Assembly (NCBI GenBank): GCA_031002005.1
Contig: JARYHS010013630.1
Span: forward strand, 238,583,539 to 238,647,538
Length of the DNA: 64,000 nt
Reading direction: 5' to 3'
Source: Vandiemenella viatica
Lineage: Eukaryota; Arthropoda; Insecta; Orthoptera; Morabidae
Each line of letters begins with the position of its first letter. Position 1 is the first letter of the stretch. A model generated the notes under the pieces. That model ran no database searches and was not told where the DNA came from. It was given only the letters and a program-made list of their open reading frames with translations. The translations under genes and the position numbers were made by a program. Positions 22,883 through 35,262 of the stretch are shown one piece after another.

Positions 22883-23170
22883 TCGCTTGATAACTAACCG
22901 AAATCGATAAATGAGGTATCATTTTAAAGACCTAAGTGGCTGCCTTGGTCACACTATATTTTATAAAAGAAATTTTTGAATTCGACCCTTAAAGAGCAAA
23001 AGTATTAATATTATTTCTACAGCGTGTTTTTTTTTTAATTACAAGCCATTTATCTTCTTCGATACCTAGCCGAAATCGATAAATATCATATTTTTAAAGA
23101 TTAAGGTCTCCAGTTAGGTAAAATCATAAATTAAGAAAGAATTTTTCGGAATTTGGTGCTTAAAGTGGTA
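21660..23170. repeat. Tandem array, about 165-bp units, roughly nine diverged copies
   Basis: The landmark GGAATTCGACCCTTAAAGGG-like sequence recurs near 21819, 21981, 22152, 22317, 22485, 22658, 22978 and 23151. It is accompanied by GAGCCATTTATCT, CTAACCGAAATCGATAAATG and GAGGTATCATTTTAAAGA. Spacing is about 162-173 bp. One unit contains a poly(T) run (22848-22879). The units are strongly diverged and non-coding. Confidence 0.88.
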
Positions 23171-23599
23171 GCTCATATGAGAAAGTTCAGTGCCAAGTCC
23201 CTAGGTTGCAGCAGCAGATATCAACAGAGATGTCAATAAACTTTTTTTTATTCAATAAGTAGCTTTTCGGATATTTTTTCTGTTATGGAAACACTTTCCT
23301 TTTGCTATACAATTCCAATGTAAACATTTTATTCGCACAGCAACAAATATCACAGAGATGTAGATATGTTGTGTGTATTTTGTTCAGGTTGGTTGTATCC
23401 TGTTAAGGTCAGGAACAGTTTGTCGTACATACAGAGAGTTTTAAATTTTCCTAACTGTTTCGTAATATGTTGTAAGAATTTTGATGCGTACTTATTACAC
23501 TAAAAAATAAATATTTGCTACAAAAGTATGGTTCTACTTTTCATTGTATTACAAGCATTCAACCTCGCTATTCATCGCATTTTACTAACGAAATTTTGG

Positions 23600-24450
23600 C
23601 ACGGGTCGTCTAGTGTTACATAAAAGTATCAAAACAATAGAAGACTGTAAACAGCTGCAGGGTGATCTAGATAGGATAACTAGCTGGGTGAGTCAACATG
23701 GGATGAAGATAAATGCAAAGAAGAATCAGCTTATTAGGTACACAGATAAAAAGCTAAAGGTTGATTACAATTATAAAGTGGGGAAGGAGGTACTTATTGA
23801 AGACTCGAAATGTAAATACCTTGGCATTACATTTGATAGCAAACTTAATTGGACAGGACACATTGGACAGGTGGTAGGAAAGGGTTCAAAATCCTTCACC
23901 TGTTGGAAAGAGTGATGAGGGGATGCACTAGAGAAGTAAGGGAATTGGGGTACAAAATTTTGGTCAGACCACTGCTGGAATATGGTGGTGTATTTGGGAC
24001 CCACATTTTGGGTATCAAATACAAGAGTTGGAGCAGGTGCAGAGGAGGGCTGCCAAATTTGTCTTTGGAAATTACCGCAGAACATAATCGGTAACTAATA
24101 TGATAAAGGAGCTGGAGTGGGATTCATTGGATGATAGAAGGAGGGTGAAGAGAGTCATGGGTGTGTACAAAGCCTCTACTGGTGATGAAGCGTGGAAAGA
24201 TTTTGGTGGGAAAATTAAAACAGGTGCTTGGAAGGGTAAGGTCGACAATAAACACAAGCTGGCACTTGATTTCAGGCATAAGGGTGTGAGAAAATTTTCT
24301 TTCGTAGGAAAGGGAATGAGGGACTGGAAAAAATTGCCAAGAGAAGTGATAATAACAAATTAGTAGAGGGCAAAAGTAGGTTGGAAGGAAGGGGAAAGCG
24401 ATGTGGTGTAGGGAAATTGCCACCGGAGCGGGTGCTCCATAGCAATTTTA
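23600..24450 (+). pseudogene. CR1-like LINE, 3' half of RT domain
   Basis: Begins inside the RT palm (TIEDCKQLQGDLDRITSWVS, INAKKNQLIRY), continues through KYLGITFDSKLNWTGHIGQV, then frameshifts into the post-RT region: MRGCTREVRELGYKILVRPL, LEYGGV, then IKELEWDSLDDRRRVKRVMG and KGMRDWKKLPREVI. The frame changes at least twice. It shares a 3' tail (GGGAAATTGCCACCGGAGCG...) with the minus-strand copy near 59470-59520, which marks the family's 3' end. 5'-truncated and non-functional. Confidence 0.85.
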
Positions 24451-26265
24451 TCAAATATATATTATATGCAAAACAACAAACAAACATTAGGAGTTAATTA
24501 AACAGTCTTTGGCCCGCTCCACACATTCGGCTTACATTTTCTCATTGGGTGCCGCCATTCGTGGCTCGGTCACATTTTTAAAATGCTGTAGTGGCGTAGG
24601 AAAGCCTCGAAATTTCTGCCACACACTAATTAGTTTTGCTATATCAAAATCCTAACTACACATTTAGGTACGTTACACTGCACTTAAGTCAAAAGTGAGG
24701 ATATGTTCTTCAAACGTTCCTAAATGCGATTAAAGCCCCTTGTCACATTTTTCATTGTACCGTACCTAGAAGGGCAAGTAAATGTTGTCCTCCCTTGGAC
24801 GGTGCGCTGAGTTCCTGTTCTGGTTAAAGGGTTTCCCCTGAATATACCGTCTTCCGAACAAATATGCACACGTCCACGTGTATCGCAAATATTTATACCA
24901 ACCGAATCTCGTCACCCTCACTGTAAATTTATATGTGAGTGGTGGCGTACAATCACATCGCCGTCCCCCATTGTGGTGTGTGTGTGTTTTTGTTTTTTTT
25001 TTTTAAAATGAACTACAACGTCCTGTATATATATATATAGGAGATGAGAAAAGATACGATTGATCTTGGGTTTTTCTTAAAACCCTCCAAGAACAAACTG
25101 CGATGACGTCAATTATTTCACCGTTGGAAAATATTCGTGTCTGAGACTTCCTAAAATACATTTCACCGTAATTTCCGAAGACGTCATGACATGAAGAGCC
25201 TTGTGCCATTAGTACACCATCTGTTGGTGGCGAACGAAAGCTGCCTTAGTTTTGAATTTTGCCTCCGTTATGGCGGAGGGGGGCATGATCTTTAAGGGAG
25301 GAGATGGATACACGTAACAACATTGGGCTTTTGCCAAGCAAGCGTGGCTGCACAGGTTTTCTCCACACTATGAAAACAAACTGTCATAGAATCCCAGTGT
25401 GACGTCTAGCAAAAGCAAAAATTCTTGTTAATTTATTTCCCTTCATTAATAATTCCTTGAACTGTTGGAGGATAGGCGGAATAATGCATTCAAAAATATG
25501 GACTATTTTTTTATTCTTTAATATATTCTCTATATTCACTTATAATCGTTCTGCTCATATTCAAACAGCGATTATTTGTCGGGGATCATCACTGCAAACG
25601 AATATTATGAAAACAGTCGCAAGTAGCTTGATTTCTGCATCCGCCTATTCTCGCAATGAATATATTACACTCACTGACTAATTAAATTCTTAACACTATT
25701 AGAAAAACAAAATACTTCCAATGTTTCTTATTTTTCACAGATACTACTTGCCATTAAACCATGTTTTTATAATAAATTTAGCCTATTAACCTTTTGCAAA
25801 AAAAGGAGAAAAGTATATAAATTAAATGCACAAAAAAAGGTTAAAAGGATAATAGACAATTTCGATTGTGTTTGTCGTCATTGCATTTCGTATTTCCCCC
25901 TCAGTGAAGCAAGTTAACTGATAAAGCGACTTTGTTTCGTATTTCTATTGTATCATGTTACGAAACACAATACAGAGCGTTTCACTAAATTTATCTGCCT
26001 TCTATTAATGAACTTGTATTCGCTTCGTGCGGTGGGCACGTAGACCGTATGGCTCTCCCCGTTGTGAAGAGGAGTCACCAAGGCCTGGAACGGTAAATTC
26101 TGTCATGTTCAGCAGAAGGAAATTACTCAGATATTCGGAAAGGCTGCGTTGATGTGTCGAAATGCGTACGGGTCGCAAACGGAACGAACGTACTATGAAT
26201 TCTTCCGGTACAGAGGGGTACCTTACATTATCCTCCCACGATAATTAGTCGTTGTTAGGGCCTTA
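24451..26265. other. No gene recognised
   Basis: A+T-rich intronic DNA with short low-complexity tracts, including a TA run near 25029-25039. No frame or repeat family recognised. Confidence 0.45.
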
Positions 26266-26650
26266 CGGAGCGTGCTTAAACCACGTAGCTCCATTTTGGC
26301 CTCCTGTGAACCCCCCCCCCAAGTAGCCCTACGTGGCTTTTTCCACTACCCCCCCTCTCCCCCCCCACGTAGCACGTAGATTTTTTCCCTTTTGATTCCA
26401 GAAGACATTTTGTACTGTTTTCTCTTGTCAGACTATTGTAAATTACATACGGAAATAATTAACTGAGGGAAATAAATATTCACATGCTGTGAGTTCTGTT
26501 CCTCATTTTAACTGTGAAAAATGTTATGAAAGGAAAGCTACATGGTCTGGCTTGGAACCACCCCCCCCCCCTCCCCCCACGTAGCCCAGCGTAGCCTTCC
26601 AGCCAACCCCTACCCCCCTGGTCCGAGCCACGTAGTTTGTGCACGGTCCC
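26266..26650 (-). mobile_element. TWA-target MITE, copy a
   Basis: 385 bp with ends CGGAGCGTGC and (inverted) GGGACCGTGC, flanked by TTA at 26263-26265 and 26651-26653. Inverted GCTACGTGG-like subterminal repeats bracket C-rich tracts, and the interior is shared with copies b and c (for example CAGAAGACATTTTGTACTGT). It lies in the opposite orientation to b and c. Non-coding. The TWA duplication suggests PIF/Harbinger mobilisation. Confidence 0.88.
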
Positions 26651-27090
26651 TTAAGTGGCGTCAGAATCATGGTGAAATGGAAACTAATGGACGCTTGATA
26701 TAATTACTTATACGTGTAATTTTTTGTGGGATATAGCTGGGATAACTTGCATACTTACATGCTCGTATATGGGTTTCATAATTTAACACTTATTCATTAT
26801 TACAGGACATGATGGAAATTAAATTTTTTACATACACGGTACAACTTATGGTAATAAGCATTCAAATTATTAATTAATCATAAAAACTCATCATTAACAA
26901 GTGACAAAAGCTTTCATCAAACAAAATCAACTTGTCGTGATATCTGTTACTGCATTCTCAAAATTAACTAACGTCTCTATCATAACAAAAAAGTATGAAC
27001 TTGTTCACATCAAAGAATAATAATAAAAAAATCAGATTAATTTGCGGGTGCCACCCAGCTAGCTCAAAATTGTGGATTATGTGTCCAGAG
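26651..27090. other. No gene recognised
   Basis: A+T-rich sequence between MITE copy a and the hAT element. Confidence 0.4.
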
Positions 27091-28551
27091 TAGTGTTGCA
27101 AACTGAAAAAAAACAAAATGTTTTTTTTTCAGCTTTGTGAAAAATACATGTAAAAAAACATAGCACCCGTGTTTTTTTTTTTCTAAATTTTTTTTTTTCA
27201 GAAAACAATATTTTTTATAAATTATAGTTTTATTTAAGGAACGTCCATTTTACAAGTGTGTTTTAAGTCTTACTGAATCATATAATGTCTCACATAATGA
27301 TTCATAAGTGTATCTATATAGGTAACATAATTTTATTCATCCTCTATGTCAGTACCACATTCACTAGTATCAGTAATACCAACACTAGTTCGGTCGGTGT
27401 CGGAATTTTCTGTCTCTTGTTCTGTCTCCTCTAATTTCAGAAATAGTTCAATTTTCTTTTACTGGTTGTTCTTATATTGTACGCAAAAGATTTTGAGATT
27501 GCAATTTTAAATTGTGAGCAAAGTACACACTGTGCATAAAGACTGCGCCGATAGTTCTGTATTACGGTCTTTTAAGTTTGAATTAAAATCTATTATCATA
27601 CAAAATAGGAGCATTATTTCTTTTCAATCGTTTGTTTACACCAACGGTTGCAAGGAAACGATTGATAATTAGGGACCGTGCACAAACTACGTGGCTCGGT
27701 CCAGAGGGAGGAGGGGTTAGCTGGAAGGCTACGCTGGGCTACGTGGGAGAGGTGGGGGGGGGGGGTTCCGAGCCAAGCCACGTAACTTTCCTTTCGTAAC
27801 ATTTTCCACGGTTAAAATGAGGAACTGAACTCATAACAGCATGTGAGTATTTATTTCCCTCCGTTAATTATATCCGTATGTAATTTAAAATAGTCTGACA
27901 AGAGAAAACAGTACAAAATGTCTTCTGGAATCAAAACGGAAGAAAGCTACGTGCTTCGTGAACGGGCGGGGGGGAGGGGGGGGGGCAGAAGCCACGTAGG
28001 GCTACGTGGGGGTTCACAGGAGGCAAAAATGGAGCTATGTGGTTTATGCCCTTATGACAATTTAATGAGTCAATACCACTATACTCTGAGAGTTAACAAG
28101 TATACGAATATAAGGAAAGCCCAATAAGGCATAAAACCGTCGATAAATTTTAAATTTCTAATTTTTTTTAAAAATCTGTAGGTAATTTTTTAGGGCTGGC
28201 AGCACTATTTCAAATAGCAAGTATCAATCCAAACAATGGGGAATGGGGATTCCTTCTCGCGCAACCTAGTCTCTTCGGGAAATCCCCGTTCATAAAGAAA
28301 ATTTCAGTCAATTTTGCCAATATTTTCGTAATTTTTTTTCCCTACTGAACCAGAAAAATATAGTAGATTTTAAACTAAGATAAGTACTTAGAATAAACTC
28401 TAAAACAGTCATTTTAAACGATAACTGCCTTACAAATTTGAGATTTAGTAGTTGTGAAAAAAACGTGTTCCAGAAAAAAAGTTTTTTTTTTCAAAGTTTT
28501 TTTTCATGTTTTTTTTCAAGCCAGAAAAAAACCGTTTTTTTTACAATACTA
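27091..28551 (-). mobile_element. hAT element, copy 1, carrying a nested MITE
   Basis: The ends TAGTGTTGCAAACTG and, inverted, TAGTATTGTAAAAAAAACGG are flanked by the 8-bp duplication GTCCAGAG (27083-27090 and 28552-28559). Both ends are lined with long A/T homopolymer runs. Without the nested MITE (27672-28051) the element is about 1.1 kb. A minus-strand acidic reading frame near 27340-27440 (EETEQETENSDTD... ending TDIEDE) has a counterpart in the second copy at 52686-53433. No hAT catalytic domain is present. Confidence 0.88.
27672..28051 (+). mobile_element. TWA-target MITE, copy b, inside a hAT element
   Basis: 380 bp with ends GGGACCGTGCACAAACTACG and, inverted, GGGCATAAACCACATAG. TTA duplicates lie at 27669-27671 and 28052-28054. 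G-rich subterminal tracts near 27750 and 27966. The paralogous hAT copy at 53010-53025 reads straight through this point with a single TAA (the minus-strand view of TTA), so it is an uninserted allele of the site. Confidence 0.93.
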
Positions 28552-29474
28552 GTCCAGAGTAATTATAAATTCTTATCGTGCTTGTTTCCCTACCAGGACG
28601 TGACGGGTTACATCACTTGAAACACAATGCAATCAGGATGACATTATACTACATTGTTCCTACTCACTACGGTGACCTCACGATAAAATTTCTTGTAATA
28701 TACTAAAAGGAATATTAATAACTATATGATTCTCTTCAAGTAAAAAGGCTTCGTAAAGTAAATTCAGTTCTTGGCTACGGGTAAGTTAAAGCTAGGCCGG
28801 ACGTCACGATTCAGATAAAGGACTCATTATCTCTCTCCACTCAATATATTTGAGTTAACTGATAGGAATGCCGGAATAACAAAAGGGGCTCTTACGCGAC
28901 CTCAAAGGCTATCAGCGGTCTGTTTGAATAGTCCCTTTGTATCTGAAAGAGCAAAACAGTCAAAGTCCTCTCTCGACTACCTTACCTTATTAGGATGCGA
29001 CTGACGCTTCACGCTGCACGAGTACACACGAGTCTCTGTCCGGGCGGTCTATAAAAGATAACAGCAGAAGCTAGGGATTGTCCAGTCTACCATCAGAGCC
29101 GCTAACAGACGTTACACCTCTGCATCACGTGAGCGAGCTGCCACAGAGACTTAGCCGATTTAGCTGTTGGATCTGACTTGGGGAAGTTTGTATATCTCCT
29201 GGCCTAACCCTTTTTCCTTAATACCTGTACTTTCATAGTGTAAAACTGCACTCTGAACAGTCTAACATTAAACTCCTGATGTAAGGGACTTGGATTCTCA
29301 AGATCTGATGTTAGTTTCTATGTTTGCCTAAAATTCCAACGATCCTTTGGAAAGAGCCGCTCCTTGTCTTAGCATCAAACCCGTGCCCTCAATATCTCAA
29401 GCAAGTGCGATAGCTGAATTGTTTTACCTGGGATAGGACATTCTATCGGCTACGAATAATTATCGTAACTATAA
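28552..29474. other. No gene recognised
   Basis: Mixed-composition intronic DNA. No frame or repeat recognised. Confidence 0.4.
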
Positions 29475-29700
29475 GCGTGGTGAGCGAGCGGTAACGCTCT
29501 GGCTTCGCATTCGGGAAGACGCTGGTTCGAATCTCCGACCGGGCATAAAAATTTGGGTTTTCCACGATTTACCCAAATCTCTCCAGGCGAATGTTGGAAT
29601 GCTCCCTCCAATAGGGCCATCGCCGAATTCCTTCCCGTTCCTTGTCCCCAGTCCTTTCCCTCCTCCAATGACCTCGACATAGAAAAAAAAGTTAGCGTAC
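29475..29700 (+). mobile_element. tRNA-derived SINE
   Basis: The head resembles a pol III internal promoter: an A-box-like GTGGTGAGCGAGCGGTAACG and a B-box-like GGTTCGAATC. The body follows with TTTTCCACGATTTACC and CTCCAGGCGAATGTTGG, ending near AATGACCTCGACATAG plus an A-rich stretch. Same family as the copies at 35049, 53478 and 58066. Confidence 0.82.
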
Positions 29701-30729
29701 CTACATTTGCCACTTTTTAGCCTTCGGGAGCCGCAATTCTATTGTGAAACTGCGTAGTACATTAACACCTCTCAGTCGGAGCCACGTGAAACAACACATA
29801 CCTCCCCTATCCATTGAATTTAACAGCTCTTCTTGAAGTGGGCTCAATCACGTCTCACGTGTGAAGCACAAAGTAAAAATCGTGTGCCTGTAATTCCCCA
29901 ATATAAATTGTGACTGGTCGCTGTCTTTCATATTAACCCAAATTTGATAACATAGTCGCTGAATTCCACCAATCCATCATGGACAAAATATTTATAAAAA
30001 AACTTTTACCAGGTAATTATTTCTTCTAAACAAAACACACTTCTGTTACGATCACAAACTCTTAAAGCTTCTTGAATATTCCTAACTGTCCGTAAAAATC
30101 CACTTTCATCTACGTTAGGCGATGATAATAATCTTGCGTTTTTTTAGTGAATATTCCTAACAGTTTCTACATATGTTCCGCAATAAATAATAAAAGAAGT
30201 TCTTTTCAAAATTGCGTAGAGACTTATTTACTGCTTCTAACCTGAGCAGTTTCTATAAACAGTGGAATATTTGGATCGATTTACCGCTTCACTGAATCTG
30301 ATGACTATATGTCGTACTTTCACTTCCCTGACGACTGATGAACTTCTTTTGATCTCACTTAAAAACACTAAACTTTAATTTGCTTCGACGAATTAACCTT
30401 CCCTGCAGCGACTTCTAAGGTTCGTTCCCACGATGAGTGCCAGGCAGGGCGCGCCTTTCATCTTCTACCGCCTGGCGGTGGGTCGAGGTGCGCCGTCCAT
30501 TCTAGCTTATGCGGCAAAGATGAGAGGCGTTCCCTAGCATGCGCCGAGGGACGCGCCGTGGGAAAGAGGCTTTATAAGTCCACACTTTCGAATAATAAAG
30601 AAAACGACTAAATACCTACAGCTGCTCCGTCAACTACTTAAAACAATGAAGACTCGGGTAATCCAGCCAACATCATCCCGTATAAACTTCTCTATGCTTG
30701 ATACTTAAGAAAGGTTCTCCCATACGAAC
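29701..30729. other. No gene recognised
   Basis: Includes a GC-rich patch at 30420-30570 with no frame I can assign. The rest is A+T-rich. Confidence 0.4.
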
Positions 30730-31035
30730 ATAGTCCGATTCGTGACAGGTATATATAGTTGGAGGGAAAGCGTAAGTGCCATGTTGAAGGAGTTAGGTTG
30801 GGAAGACCTGGAGCACCGAAGGCGTTGTTGCTCTCGACGGAAGCTAATTGAAAAATTCTCGACTGACGTATTTCGTAATGACAGCAAACAAATATTGCTA
30901 CCAGCAACATTCATATCTCGAAATGACCGCGAAGATAAGATAAGAGAAATCAGGGCCAGAACCGATTCATTTCTCTACTCATTTTTTCCACGAGCGATTA
31001 GGGAATGGAATAGAATGGATTTACCGGGCGAGTAA
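30730..31035 (+). pseudogene. LINE C-terminal fragment
   Basis: An open frame reads FVTGIYSWRESVSAMLKELG, WEDLEHRRRCCSR, then REDKIREIRARTDSFLYSFF and PRAIREWNRMDLPGE. This is the usual end of a non-LTR retrotransposon ORF2 (paired ...L..L.W..L..RR and FFPR.I.EWN motifs). No RT core remains: a short 5'-truncated insertion. The clade cannot be fixed from this piece. Confidence 0.75.
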
Positions 31036-31078
31036 ACACAAAATCGGACAGGAGTAGCTTCCGATAAAGCACTCCGGC

Positions 31079-31275
31079 CATCCTGATCTGGGTTTTCCAT
31101 GGTTTCCCTAGATCGCTCCAGGCGAATGCTGGGATGGTTCCTCACAATAGCCCATGGGCGCCACCTGCCATATCCCGTATATCCCTTCCAAACCATTACC
31201 TTTCCTGATAGGTGCAATGCACCCTCCGCCAAACACTTTTAGTGAATCGCGGAGTAATAGTAATAGTAATAGTAG
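31079..31275 (+). mobile_element. SINE body, 5'-truncated, (TAA/TAG)n tail
   Basis: Nearly the same sequence as 62833-63026: starts CCATCCTGATCTGGGTTTTC, contains CTCCAGGCGAATGCTGGGAT and CAATAGCCCATGGGCGCC, and ends in AGTAATAGTAATAG. The tRNA-like head is missing. Its central CTCCAGGCGAATG block is shared with the other SINE family in the window. Confidence 0.75.
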
Positions 31276-33459
31276 TCCCGCGATGATAATTCGTGAAATA
31301 GCCAGACTCTAACTTTATTTATTACCTTCTCTCTGAGTTCACTCTTATGCAATTTTACGCACGCGTCCCCAAGGGCAGTTTTTGAACAGAACACAGCTGT
31401 TGCAATAAATTCCCCTATGTGGGAATATGACATTGCGCCACAAGAGCAAACAACAAAACTTACTAAAAAAAAAAAATCTCAATAATCTCCTTATTACACT
31501 TACCAAAGCCTTAGAACCGTTACACCACATTCAGATATCCAGTAGTCAGTCCGTTTACTAGTACATGTTACAGCCGCAAGTGTCCAGTGCAACGTCGCAG
31601 TGACCATTGGTCCGAAATCTTGCATCGGCGTCACCAAACCACGTGCTACTATTCTCTTATTTCCCGTCGGCTGACCATCAATGACAGAAGCAGGAGGAAA
31701 AAAAAAAAAAAAAAAAAAAAAACCACACACAATCTTAGTGGCTAGCCACTTTCCTTACGTTACTTATTGAAGAAAATTACTCCCAATTTCCCGTCTATTC
31801 TCCACAGTTCATTATATCGATTATAAAAATGCGCCACTTCGGTTCCATTTCTAAGAAATTTTCCGACACTTGAACGTGTAGTTTTTTCCTTTACCACCTC
31901 GAAAAACAGTCCAGTGCCCTCACTCACACAACAACCTTTTGCCAAAGCACTACCTTCCTAATCTCTTCGAGTTATTCCATCACACGTTCGCTTTTAGTTC
32001 TCGAGAGTCTCCAAGCCAAATAACCCACTTTTTCGACACCGACCTTATATGCGCTGTGTTAAATAACTCACTCTTCTTCTGTTTATTGTTAGCAGTAAGG
32101 TTTTGCTATTCTCCACACGCTGAAAAACTTTGCATCTCCCTTGATTAATCTTCTCGTCGCTTTGCGCCCACGTTACTGGAAATATTTGTCATTTAATTTA
32201 ATAATAACACTGACTTTATAAAAATACACATCTTCTGAAGTCACATCTTGTCCTTGATACAAAATATTATAATGAATCAGATGATCATTACCTTTCTTTC
32301 CACTTTTGATACATTTAATTTTCAAATAGGTAATTCATCACTGTGGTCATCTCCAATAACATCCTTATTTTTCTTTTTTAACAGTACAGCAACCGAAAAC
32401 GTCGAATGGTTCCTATATCGGAGACAGCATAACCTGTACCTCTATAATGCAGATTTCCGTATCTAATGTTCAATTGAAATTTATTATTCCTTGCGGTTAC
32501 CTTTACTTCTCTACCGAAGATACGTAATTTATTTTCTCAAAAGATTTTCTTAAATGCGTCCTAATATGTGCTAATTTTTTTAGGTGTCTCTCTTTACTAC
32601 AAACAATTTATTTACCAATTCGTGAAACTTTTAATGCATTAATTTGTCTATATCTGTTTTTCTTTGACATTAGAGGGATATAGTCTCCTACTCTCATTTT
32701 ATGCGTTGCGGATTGTATCATCAGCGCCCGCAGGGGCTCCGCGCACCGCGCTAATAAGACCAACATATTCACCTCACCATAACCACGCAGCATTCGGGAG
32801 GAATACGTGAGATTAGGAAGCGGTGGTTTAACGGAATACAGTTTTTTTCCTGTGCTTGCAGTATATTTTGCTTGGACACAATCTGTACCGCTAAACAACA
32901 CTTCCGGTAATTATAAAAATTAATGCCAAGTGGGAATTTTGAATATACGACTTTTTATACCAATTCGCAGTTGAATAGCGTGTGCCATTAAACGATACTT
33001 CTTGTACTGAAATAAGCTCAGTGCCAAATATTCTTACTCGGAATTAACTTTTATTAGTATCAGAAGGATTGTTTACCGCTACTGGTTTCATTAACGTAAA
33101 AATGAATTGCAAGTGCCATGTAAAAACTACCGCCGTCTAATAACACGTTTAGTGCCCAACAACGAATTCCGCGATTTTATTTAAAAGCTAGCAGTCGCGC
33201 GCAAAGTAGTTCACGCGAACTATTAGTAGACTATACCCACTGCTCTCTTCAACCGAAATCGTCAAGAACTACGAGATCCACAGCCTCTGTGAATCAAGAA
33301 CGCAAATCTTTTTGCATCAACGGTTTCAGGAACAAACTGTAACATCATTTGGCCGAATAATATGATGCCACTCGTACTCTGAAACCACTAAAAACATTTA
33401 AACTGTTAGAAGTAACATTTAAACCGATGCTAATTTGTGGACTCATTTATTTTAATTCC
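31276..33459. other. No gene recognised
   Basis: Mostly A+T-rich, with a poly(A) run at about 31699-31721. Small frames here are not supported by any motif. Confidence 0.45.
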
Positions 33460-34240
33460 TCAGCTGTTCAAAATGAAACATACCTTATTATTAAGGGGCT
33501 GTACATTAATCAAAACATAATGAAAATTCAAAGAAAAAAATATCTTATCAGCTCTGCGACATCATATTAAGATGAAACGTACACTAACTAACCCGCAGGA
33601 TCACATGCTATACATCAATTGAAGTTACATCAAAATTCAATCAACGAAAAAATTATGCTAAATTTCTCATTTTCCCACCTAAAATCCAAATGAAACGTAT
33701 CCTGTTTTACCTGTGGGAGCACCAACTGTAAATTAATCGAAATCCAAACAAGATTCGACCAGTAATTTCTTCCGTGGTCAAGAAAAATTGATACCAATTT
33801 GTTAAGTTTCACAACTTTTCGAACCCGCATCAAAATGAAACACACCCTATTGTACCCAAGTCACACTGCATATTAATCTAAACCAATATCCAAGCGGTGT
33901 ATTTTTTTTTAATCACGTTCAACTAAATGTGATAATAATTTTACAAATTTCTCAATTTTTCGATTTCACACCAAAATTAAACATACCCTAATTTACCCCT
34001 GGGATTACGGGCTACACATTAATCGAAACCCCTCCAAAATAAGACTAGTAGTTTTTGAGTGAATCGCGTTCAACGGAGAACTACACAATTTCCTTAAATT
34101 TATCATTGTTTTGGGCATCAAATCAAAATAAAACATTCTCTATTTTAACCGCGAGACCATGACCCGATCAAAATCTGACAATTAGTTTTTACGTGAATCC
34201 TGTTCACAGAAATGCACAAAGACAGACACACATAAAAAAG
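33460..34240. repeat. Degenerate tandem repeat, about 100-150 bp units, roughly six copies
   Basis: AAAATGAAACATACCCTATT-like landmarks recur near 33470, 33570, 33689, 33833, 33973 and 34126. Each is followed by a TTACCC...GGG...CACATTAATCGAAACC-like segment. Copies are heavily diverged; non-coding. Confidence 0.75.
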
Positions 34241-35048
34241 TTTATTCGTTCTCTATAGCTTATGAATAGCATCCACAAGTAATTTTGTTTTAAATATCTA
34301 AAATATACACACATTTTCTTGGTTAAATTTTTACTACAAATATATATCAGACACATTTACTAATATTATGTCCACAGAAAAAAAATATAATTATTATTGT
34401 AAATAAGCGCAAGTAATTAATTTTTCTCTAAAATGAATATAACTTTCTTTTTACGAAAAATATAACAATTTCCGATATATTTAATAATTGCGACTGACAT
34501 AAGTTACAGGAAACTCAAAACTGCAAAGTACAATTTATGGTAAGTGTAATTTGCGGGTCATTCGTTAACAATGGATATATCTTCTTCTGAGGATTTTTTA
34601 TAGATTTTTTTTTTTTGCTATTCTATACAATCCCACTCACTTTTTATTCTAGACATTGTTATTCAAAAATTAATAACATAATTTTTCACTATACTGGCTG
34701 TATTTCGACCTTGTATTAGTATTGTTGCAATGAATAACAACTCAGTGTAATTCCGTGAAAATTCGTAAAAATTGATCACCTTTTCATGATACACAGCGAC
34801 TTCAGTCATTAATAACGCCTGTATTGGCATTTGTACATAATGAAAAATATTGTCTGTCCTACTATAAAGGCAATGGTTGGCGAAAAGCATATTTACGAAT
34901 TCCGCACACGTTAGACCTCAGATAAAAAAAATAACTTAGCCAGATAGAGAAAGAAGGGAATTCATAGTTTCCGGCGCGGCTGTCGACTCAGAAATGTCTG
35001 CAGAAGATCATATGGGTTACATAAGGCGCTGCGTCAGTATACACGTTG
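34241..35048. other. No gene recognised
   Basis: A+T-rich DNA. Confidence 0.45.
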
Positions 35049-35262
35049 CACCGACCGAGCTCCGTGGATGAACGAAGCACTATGACCTGGCCTTCATTAG
35101 GCAGCGGGTTTGAATCCCTGTTTGGATTTTTCATCGTTTCTCGAATTTACTCCAGGCAAATGCCGAATTCCATTCCTTTCTATTCACCGTGTCATTTCCC
35201 GCCTCAAATGGCCTCGACTACGATGAGGTGTAAAGCGCGAAGGAAAAAAATAAAATAAAAGA
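35049..35262 (+). mobile_element. tRNA-derived SINE
   Basis: The head has a B-box-like GGGTTTGAATCCC. The body has GGATTTTTCATCGTTTCTCG, CTCCAGGCAAATGCCG and GGCCTCGACTACGATGAGG, ending TAAAGCGCGAAGG with an AAAATAAAATAAAA tail. Diverged relative of the 29475 copy. Confidence 0.75.

Noticed and set aside
21660..23170. CRISPR-like repeat array
   Set aside because: Eukaryotic context; units are about 165 bp, diverged and contiguous, with no short identical repeats separated by unique spacers.
29475..29545. A true tRNA gene
   Set aside because: A- and B-box-like motifs are present, but the sequence does not fold into a plausible cloverleaf by eye, and the same head recurs with a SINE body at other sites.
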